Origin: Blumeriella jaapii
Taxonomy: Eukaryota > Ascomycota > Leotiomycetes > Helotiales > Drepanopezizaceae
Direction: 5' to 3'
NCBI GenBank assembly: GCA_009599575.1
Contig: VWND01000005.1
Location: 1,426,001-1,490,000, forward strand
DNA length: 64,000 nt
Shown here: positions 56,976-64,000 of the stretch, piece after piece
How the letters are laid out: every line of letters starts with the position of its first letter
Numbering within the stretch: the first letter of the stretch is position 1
Notes under the pieces: model-generated
Databases searched by the model: none
What the model saw: the letters and a program-made list of their open reading frames with translations, nothing else
What the model was told of the DNA's origin: nothing
Program-made: the position numbers and the translations under genes

Positions 56976-59296
56976 CTTACATCATAATCCATCCAAAACG
57001 GTGTTAGTCGGGTCTGCACATAGTGAGGATCACGAGGTTCTTGGGTGGGTAAGCGGCGAGAATAGCACGGTTTTGGGTATGCAGGTTTCGGATCTAAAGC
57101 TGTTCCCCAGGGCTCTAGTAGTATATGTTTTACAAGTGCTTCTTTCACGTCTGTCACACACCATACATTAATTCTGTTCTTCTTGGTGGCCATTCCCACG
57201 TCTCAAACAAGTAGCCAGCCAATTCGCTGTTGGAGCCAACCAAGCACGCGTGCCTCGATCCCCGTTTTCCTTGGCTTTGAAGGTTGTGCTTGATATCAAA
57301 TATCAGGTCTGGAGCCTTAGAGAAGAAACTCTCTATAGCCTTAACTGCTGGAGCGGTACAATTCCTTCGACGACGCCTCGTGATCAACAACTTGATGTCA
57401 TAAAGTAGTTTCTGTCAACTGCCACCTAGGTAGGTACAGATACAAAGTCGATCTGATCTGCATCAGACATCTTACGGAGACGACTAAATCACATCGACGA
57501 CGTAAACAGCGAGCATACTTCCTGGAAGAATGTGTCCACGCTCCATCACTCAAAGTGCAAAGGCCAAGAGATATCAAGCAAGCCCTGTAGAGAAACAAAA
57601 AAAGAGTGTCCGTGGGGGTTTTCAGGGCTTTGGATTGGATTGGATTGGTGCTTGATGTTGAGTCCATGTCCTTGGAACTACACGACATTACGCTGTACAT
57701 CATCTGGTCCCCCAGAAAGTGAAGTCCCAGGTGGGTGTAAAGTCTTGATGAGCAATCGCATCGAAGGTACAAGTAGACGCACGTCTAAGTGGTGAAGTCC
57801 GCCCGCGAGCGTCATAGCCGAAACGGTCTATTTCAAGGAGGAAGAGAGGGCAGAAGCGGGCAATCATTATCTCGAGGAATTGTTACAGCAAGAGCGCCAT
57901 TTGCCGCAGCTGCAAAGGCTTGATTCTTTGCATCTGTGGAGGTAGCTGGCTCGCACTCAGCTCGTTGATCACGCTGTGCTGCTTTGCCAGCTATTTATTG
58001 CCTTGCGCCCGTACTAGCGCTGGCAAAGGTCTGTTGTAGAGACGCGGGCTAGCTTCTTACAGAGAATCCCCCCGACGCTTCCATCCTATCCAATCAAATT
58101 CTTTCTCAGCTACCATGACCGGTACCGTCACTTCGTGGGAAGATATGCTTGAAGAGCGCGACATCTTCGAGTGAACAACCAGAGTGGACCCCTCTGGGGC
58201 TCCATGAGCATCCAAGACAGGTAAAACGGCAGAGCGGAACAAATCAGGACGGACAACGACACCTGATCTTCTACGACAGCCCGATATCTAACTGACAACC
58301 AGCATAGCCCGCGACGTTGGAGCATGATGGGTCTGATCAGGCTGTAGGTACAAGAGATATCGGTAGCCACGTCGAGTGCTGCTAGGCATGTGGCAAGGCC
58401 GAGGAAGACATTTCTTGCAGACCAAGTCCGCCGCGAAACCGACCATCGAACGTTTGACTAGTCAGCGTCAGGTCGAAGAGTTAGCGATTTCTTCGATTGG
58501 AAAGTGCACATCTCATGCAGTTTGAGGGTGTTCATTGCCAGAGACGTCTCCAGAGGCAAAGACACGACAAGAAGCTAATTTTTCCGTGCCCTCCACCGAT
58601 CATCGACCATCGCAAGCTCCCAAGATCACAACCTCGAGTCGCCACCATGATTCCCCAACCGCTAAACACAGGACTCTATGCTCCGGATTTTGGCGATGGC
58701 GGCAAGAAAACGAGATTCTGACCTGGCTCAGGAGCTAAAGGTTGCCGATGCAGCTCAAGGGTCGAGATGTGTGGTTGGCTGCGCAGACAACGCCGGAGCT
58801 GGTCTCCGTGCATTTCGCCCCTCCACAAGATCATGATAACTCTACGCCGTCCTGTATCGAGACGTCCTACATGGCAGAATCATGGTATCAGGTCACCCGG
58901 CTCACTGCAAATCCGTCAAGCTTCATCATGCGAGGGCCCAACCTCAGCCCGCCCTTCCTTCGAAATGAGTACACACGATCAGCACTTCGGATCGATCAGC
59001 ACTTCGGCTCGACGAGTACGTCAGCTTTGTTTCGACAACTGACGCTCAATGGTCTGGTGGGAGGTTTGGCAGAGGTCTGGCTGTCATGATTCGAGGAACA
59101 GAAAGTCATGCCAGCAAGAGAAGAAACTGGTTCATTGTTCATCATAGGAATACTCCGTACTGGATGTGCGACAAATCGCACACAAGTCCTGCTAGAAGTA
59201 CCTCCTTCGAGACATTGCTCCTTCTCTTGGATGAACGCCAACAAGACGACTCCACGTAGAGTGGGCTTATGGGCAGTCGAGATCGAATTCGAGAGT
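56976..59296. other. 2.3-kb interval, no firm gene
   Basis: Normal composition. Candidate pieces were examined: a plus-strand ATG at 58114 giving MTGTVTSWEDMLEERDIFE and then a stop, with a potential donor GTGAAC just before it; and a 115-codon plus-strand frame at 58742-59089. Neither can be joined to a convincing gene. They may be remnants of decayed genes flanking the LINE. Confidence 0.4.
58742..59089 (+). CDS. Uncertain open reading frame, unknown
   Basis: 115 codons with ordinary amino-acid composition (contains RLTANPSSFIMRGPNLSPPF). No domain, signal peptide or intron extension is visible, and its 5' side runs into a stop after MIPQPLNTGLYAPDFGDGGK in another frame. It is listed because it is the best coding-like stretch in this interval, but it may not be a gene. 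Confidence 0.2.
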   Translation: MPMQLKGRDVWLAAQTTPELVSVHFAPPQDHDNSTPSCIETSYMAESWYQVTRLTANPSSFIMRGPNLSPPFLRNEYTRSALRIDQHFGSTSTSALFRQLTLNGLVGGLAEVWLS

Positions 59297-61525
59297 CTAA
59301 TTCGTATTGAGCAAATTGCGAATCTGCATCAGACTTTGAGCGCCTCTTTCCTCGGCAGACGGGAATCTTTGTCTTCGAGCTCCAGTGGTGGATTCTTGGA
59401 AGCCATAAGCAGGGCCCTGAGACAACCACTCAGAAGAAAACGAAGGGCTGTATCTCAACTGCGCCTGGAAGATGGGTTGTACGTACGTGCATCTGCCACA
59501 CGCTCCGATAAAGTCGTCGATTCGGTAATCTTCCTGCGGCATTTGCGACAGCATAAGCTCTGTTATGTTTCGAGGAAGTCGGATAGCACACTCGTTGGCG
59601 GAACGCTTCAGCATCTCCTGTAAGGGACCAGCAACTGGGAACCCCATACGGGACTCCATCAGAAGCTCCATGCCAAACTGAATTGCCTCTGGTCCATCTT
59701 TACTACCTCCTGCCGCTCCCCCGGGGAAAAAACGGGCGACGACGTCAACCAGCTGCAGAGCTGCGAGCATCTGCAGAACTGGCTGGTATCGAAACGTGTA
59801 CTGGGCACGATAATACTTGTCGAGTAACATGAGTCCTTCTTGGGCATACGTCCATATGGTTCCTTCCACCATCGACGACGGGAATCCCTCCAGGTCTAAT
59901 AAAGGTCGAAGCAGCTGCACCACCGCTACGGTATGCATGATCCTGATCTGTCAGCGCAACCCGAAGATGGGTATCCGCGTACTCACAACAAATAAAGCAC
60001 ATGAGGTAATATTAGACGATTAGACCCTTCGATGTTTCCGATTTCTCCTGGTAACTCTTCCCGCCACTCCTTCAGTCGGCCGTACTGCTTGAGGAACTGC
60101 CCTGCAGACACCGGTGTTCCTCGCTGGGTATACATCATGTGTGCGATGTCTTGTAAGATCGCATTCAGCTTCGACTTCTCTCGGTTGGTAGTTGCCAGCA
60201 GGCTGGGCCAAGCATCCGGTTGCTGTTCGCTGGCATAGCGGTATATGTACCACTTCGCGAGATCTTGGTTCGCATCATTTGTTTCCACGCTATCGTACGG
60301 CGCCAGATCGATGATGAGAGGTGATTGGAAGGTCATTTGAGCCCATTCACTATGTTCATTAGAGGAGGTGGTCAGACGAGCTCGCTTCTACTGACATATT
60401 TAAGTGTCGAACTCCACGAACCGTATCTTTCCAAGATTGGGCAAACCCCTCGTTGTCCTGGAACCCCACTGTGGGCAAAAAATCTGTCGCCGTCCTCAGA
60501 TAGGACACCGCGCGCAACGAATGGCCCCGAGCGCAGTCCACCAGATACATGACTGCCAGGGCTTGAATCGAGGTGAGCTTAAAATCAGTGGGGTTGAGAC
60601 TTGCGCGCACGGCATCGCTGAACTCTGTTCCCAGTTGTTCATAGTCAACATCGTCTCCGTCTGCGGCAGAATGCAGGTGACAAGCCATTGCGCAAATGGC
60701 GTTGACAAGCACGGGCGAGCAAAAGTTGTCCAGCCCTCTTTGGTAGCTTTCGACGAAACGCTGCTCACTGAACAGCGTGTGTATTGGGTGTACCCACGCG
60801 AAGTACAGCTGGAAGAGATGATCCAGGACCGCCGAATCGGACGTCACCACGGTCCAGGTGGTCGCCGGAAGACCGGTCATCTCGTGGTCAGCTGCATCGA
60901 GCACCGAAGTGTGCGACACCCTGGGCGACATCGTCTCGAAATCGGCTATGGGAGAACGACCCAGCCATTCCACAATACTGTCGTACGCCTCGCCCTTCTT
61001 CAGCCGGTCGAGGATCTCTGGCACTTTCTCGTTGGTCGACAGAGCCTGAAGGATCTGTTCGGTCATATGGTCCTTGGCCCGAAGCTCCTTGATCTGCTTG
61101 ACCAATTCCTCTTTGGCGTGCTTGATGTGAATTTCGTAAATGCATTCGGAGATCTCCACCCGTGTTGCGCACCTTTTGCACGGCTTCTTGCCATCACACT
61201 GGAGAGAATCAGCTCACGGCGCACTGAGGCCTTGCCTGGCAGGCCGCTTCGTTGCTGGGTCGTTGACGAGGGGGACGAGGGCGTGATGTAGAAGCTCAGT
61301 ACTGACCTTTGCCCGCGCCTTCTTGCAGTTGAGACAGGCATTGCGCGTCACCGACTCGGGGACTCGCCGCCGTTTGGACGAAGAGGCACTGCTCCCCTCC
61401 GGCGTGTTCTTGTCGCGGGGGCGGCGTGGGTCAGATCCCGTACTCTCGGATGTGGACTGGCTTGGGTTACTGGTCGGCGCACTGTTTTCCCCAAACGAGG
61501 GGCGGATGCTTCGAAAGTTGGACAT
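59297..61525 (-). CDS. Zn2Cys6 fungal-specific transcription factor
   Basis: 676-aa predicted DNA-binding regulator. Exons: 61525-61307, 61198-60396, 60349-59987 and 59942-59297; introns 108 nt (GTCAGT/CTCCAG), 46 nt (GTCAGT/CATAG) and 44 nt (GTGAGT/ATCAG). All phases agree and the total is 677 codons. The binuclear zinc cluster spans the first junction: ACLNCKKARAK joined to CDGKKPCKRC and ECIYE, spacing C-x2-C-x6-C-x5-C-x2-C-x8-C. A basic KRRR motif precedes it and a heptad-like region (EELVKQIKELRAKD) follows, suggesting dimerisation. The body (residues ~170-600) fits the fungal transcription factor homology region, with LFQLYFAWVHPIHTLFSEQR and a MHTVAVVQLLRPLLD segment; a late helix carries GMELLMESRMGFPV. 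The regulon is unknown. No cluster genes are next to it. Confidence 0.93.
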
Positions 61526-62942
61526 GTTGAGATGCGCACTTCACGCCGGCCAACGCGTCCTCCTGCTACCGGGAACAATTTATGTGTTCGGACTCTGGGG
61601 CATCGTCGGCGGCCGATCATATAAGGGGATGGGGCTTGGTGGCGCGAGAAGGAATTGTGGAGTTGTTGGCAGACTGAATGGCTTCCAGATTGGAGCTACA
61701 CGGGCAAACATAGAATTATGCGGCCAGGGCCTTGGGGGAGAGTCTCGCTCGCCGTCTTACTCGACCACACGCTTCCGGAGACGGCCAGCAACGGGTTCCG
61801 CAGGAGCTATTGGCCGACACGGCCGGGCTGCAGCGGTTCTGGGTGTGGCCCCCGGACGGCCTGAGAGGTCTTCCAGTGACTCTAGCTCTAGCTCTCGAGG
61901 ACGAGGACGACGGCGACGACGAGAGCTTCCGGCGGTCGTTGCGGTGGAGTGGAGCCTGGCTAGGTGGTCGCGCTGTCGACATCGAGGAGCATCGTAGAAC
62001 CCAGATCAGCTCCCGCAATGCATTCGGAGGCTAGGGCAGATCCAACGACTCGGATCCGATTGCAACATGCATAAAATGAAGTCGAGTCGCCGAACTCAGT
62101 GCTACAGAGGGGGGGGACCTGCCCTCACATATGACCACGGATCGGCGCGGGAGACCCGTCCGAGCAGGTATCTGGCAGTCCCACGCTGGGCTCGAGATGC
62201 GTGTCCGAGGTTGTCTGAACGTCCAGGTGTCCCACGGCCGGCGCGCGAAGATGGCACGTTGTTGCAAGGCCGATGCCAGGCTCGGTCGACGATGGGCGGA
62301 AAGTCAATCGTCTGTCATCGATTCGTCCCGTGCCAGACCGACGCGACGTGTTCCAGGACTCCTGTGACCGGGACAGAAAAGGGCTAGAAGGGACCCTGAA
62401 GGGCTCGGCTCCGATGCTCCCTAACCTAGTCGGAGCCGCTCGCCATGGAGGGCCTACAGTACGATGCTGGGCGAGCGCGCGCGAGCAGAGCCGCGGCGCG
62501 GTGGTGTTTCCCATAGACATACATGCCCTCTTTACGTACGACGGGGGACCTCGCACGCACGACCACGGATCCCCATCGAGGCACGCTGCACGCCCGCCGC
62601 TTATATCTGAGGTGTTCTGAGGTATTATTAGGTTCGGGCCTTCACCGACGAAACATTCACAGATGCACATAGGACATCGCGTGCGTCCATGCTCGAGGCC
62701 TCCCGCCTCCAGCCACGACCCAACACGCTCCCTGGCTTCACCTATGCGAGAATGCCGTGTCACCTGCCACGCCGAGCGCGCACATGGAACAGGATCCGAT
62801 ACCAGGACTCTTGAAGGCGCCGGCTGGGACATCCGATATCGAGATGCGGAGCGCTGGCCGCCTCCGCCGATGCCTGAGATGGAGATCGCTAGGCGAAGGG
62901 GGGCCGTTGCGTTGCGACCGCCCTCCCAGGCCACCGCTCGTC

Positions 62943-62970
62943 GAGTGACGAGTGACGAGTGACGAGTGAC
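62943..62970. repeat. GAGTGAC heptamer, four tandem copies
   Basis: Four perfect head-to-tail copies of GAGTGAC, followed shortly by a CCA triplet run (62975-62996). Confidence 0.9.
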
Positions 62971-63400
62971 GTTTCCACCACCACCACCACCACCTCCACA
63001 TGCCGTTCACGCCGTGATCACGCCGGTTCCGCGTGCGGATGGCACCTGCGTGTCCGTCAGTGGCCATCCGGCTCTTTCCCATCGCGACGCAGGACATTAC
63101 CGGAGGGGGTCCTGGCTGGGGGAGCAGGTGCGCGGCTCGCCCACCGTCCATCGGGGCCCCTCGGCCCCTCCCCCCTCCCCGTCCAGCGCGGACTTCTCCT
63201 GGACGCGTCTTCCAGTCTCGTGGGCGTGCACCGTCTTGAGCGAGAAACGCACCGGCCCCGTTGGGCCGCGGTCCACGATGTGTGGTCGTCGCGGGATATG
63301 ACTTGACGTTGCCATTGCAAGCGAGCGGTGTCTGGAGCCCGGATGCAAAATCCGGACCACTCACTCACTCGTGCGGGCAAGACGCCCCGTCTCCTTGAAT

Positions 63401-63435
63401 GTGCGGTGCGGTGCGGTGCGGTGCGTGCGGTGCGG
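63401..63435. repeat. GTGCG pentamer repeat
   Basis: About seven copies of GTGCG, one lacking its first G, ending in a small GTACCG duplication. Confidence 0.9.
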
Positions 63436-64000
63436 TACCGTACCGTGCATCCATCCATCGCCTGGCGCCGGGACGATGGAGGAGTCCGCCAGAGGCTCCA
63501 GCCACCCCGAACGCGTAATAGAAAGGCTCATGCCCACCGTCAACATCAGACAAAGCTTGCCTCAAAGCATACACATAGAGAGCCCTGCTGCTGAGCTGCG
63601 ATGCTGCCCCTATTCTCCGATCGCTGCTCGCTTGTTGATTAAACCTCGCTGGCTGTTCCTCGGCGATAGGAGATTAACGAGATAAGGTCCCAGACTTCCG
63701 GAGCATATACTTAGTTACCGGACCGGTATGGCCTTGTGGGAGCAGCCGCGTGGCGCCAAATTAGCGGCTCAACGCTTGTACGGTCCACAGACACGTCAAC
63801 TCTAAATCGACTTTCCGCGGGTCGAATCGCAATCGATCCCGATGGTGCGGTCGAAGTGTCGATGCCGGACGGCCCGACGGCCCTCGAAACGAAGCGCGGC
63901 TCGGCTCCGTCGTCCAAGGGACCGACCCCCAAGTATATGACGCCCCTCGCCGCATCCCCCGGGGACAGCAGTCGTGCGTCCCGCCCGAGGACGGTCCCGG

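Larger units (their letters stand above)
61526..64000. other. GC-rich, gene-poor right end with minisatellites
   Basis: 2.5 kb of GC-rich, CpG-rich DNA. Many long open frames exist on both strands simply because stops are rare; none contains a domain, and their codon usage and composition are repetitive. The first few hundred bases are the promoter of the Zn2Cys6 gene. Two tandem repeats occur (62943-62970 and 63401-63435). No telomeric TTAGGG repeats, tRNA or rRNA sequence was seen. Confidence 0.5.

Noticed and set aside
62125..63364. Several 200-270-codon open frames on both strands near the right end
   Set aside because: They overlap in multiple frames in GC-rich DNA where stops are rare, have no domains and run through simple repeats.
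1..64000. CRISPR arrays, bacterial operons or telomere repeats
   Set aside because: No regularly spaced repeats, no ribosome-binding-site-linked gene strings and no TTAGGG arrays were seen; introns and gene families are fungal.

Overview
The window reads as chromosomal DNA of a filamentous ascomycete (Pezizomycotina). Its genes carry short introns (about 44-142 nt) with fungal splice sites, and several encode recognisable fungal families: Cdc4-type myosin light chain, GPR1/FUN34 acetate transporter, MepB-like oligopeptidase, Zn2Cys6 factor. Its transposons are heavily C-to-T/G-to-A mutated into AT-rich blocks, the signature of repeat-induced point mutation (RIP). No genus can be named from the sequence alone.

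Layout. 1-18.8 kb is a gene-bearing block: an SGNH/GDSL hydrolase, a decayed alpha/beta-hydrolase pseudogene, a GPR1/FUN34/SatP transporter, a long gene-free interval, an M3 oligopeptidase divergent from a STEEP1/UPF0428-like gene, and a Cdc4 homologue. 18.8-27.7 kb is a nested transposon: a pogo/Fot1-like DNA transposon with 87-bp inverted ends and TA flanks, split by a complete Ty3/gypsy LTR element (two 269-bp LTRs, 5-bp target duplication ATTTT). 27.7-50.6 kb is a second gene block: SAM methyltransferase, CoA-binding protein, small secreted protein with an internal duplication, stand-alone RFC1-type BRCT protein, MFS transporter, conserved membrane protein of unknown function, MYND/pRiA4b-like protein, RBM25/Snu71-like splicing factor, and mitochondrial ribosomal protein bS21m. 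50.9-57.0 kb is an extinct Tad1-like LINE. 57-64 kb holds one Zn2Cys6 transcription factor followed by 2.5 kb of GC-rich, gene-poor DNA with minisatellites.

The genes are mostly unrelated single-copy housekeeping or accessory genes, and I see no biosynthetic cluster or operon-like arrangement. Exon models were built by hand from open frames, splice consensus and length arithmetic. Two otherwise conserved genes (M3 peptidase and MYND protein) each need a one-base correction to read through, and the Cdc4 homologue has a 60-nt in-frame insert with non-canonical ends. The clearest biological story is genome defence: RIP has changed identifiable catalytic residues of both retroelement polymerases, while leaving the outer parts of the DNA transposon almost untouched. 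I did not find convincing evidence for a wholly new multi-gene system.
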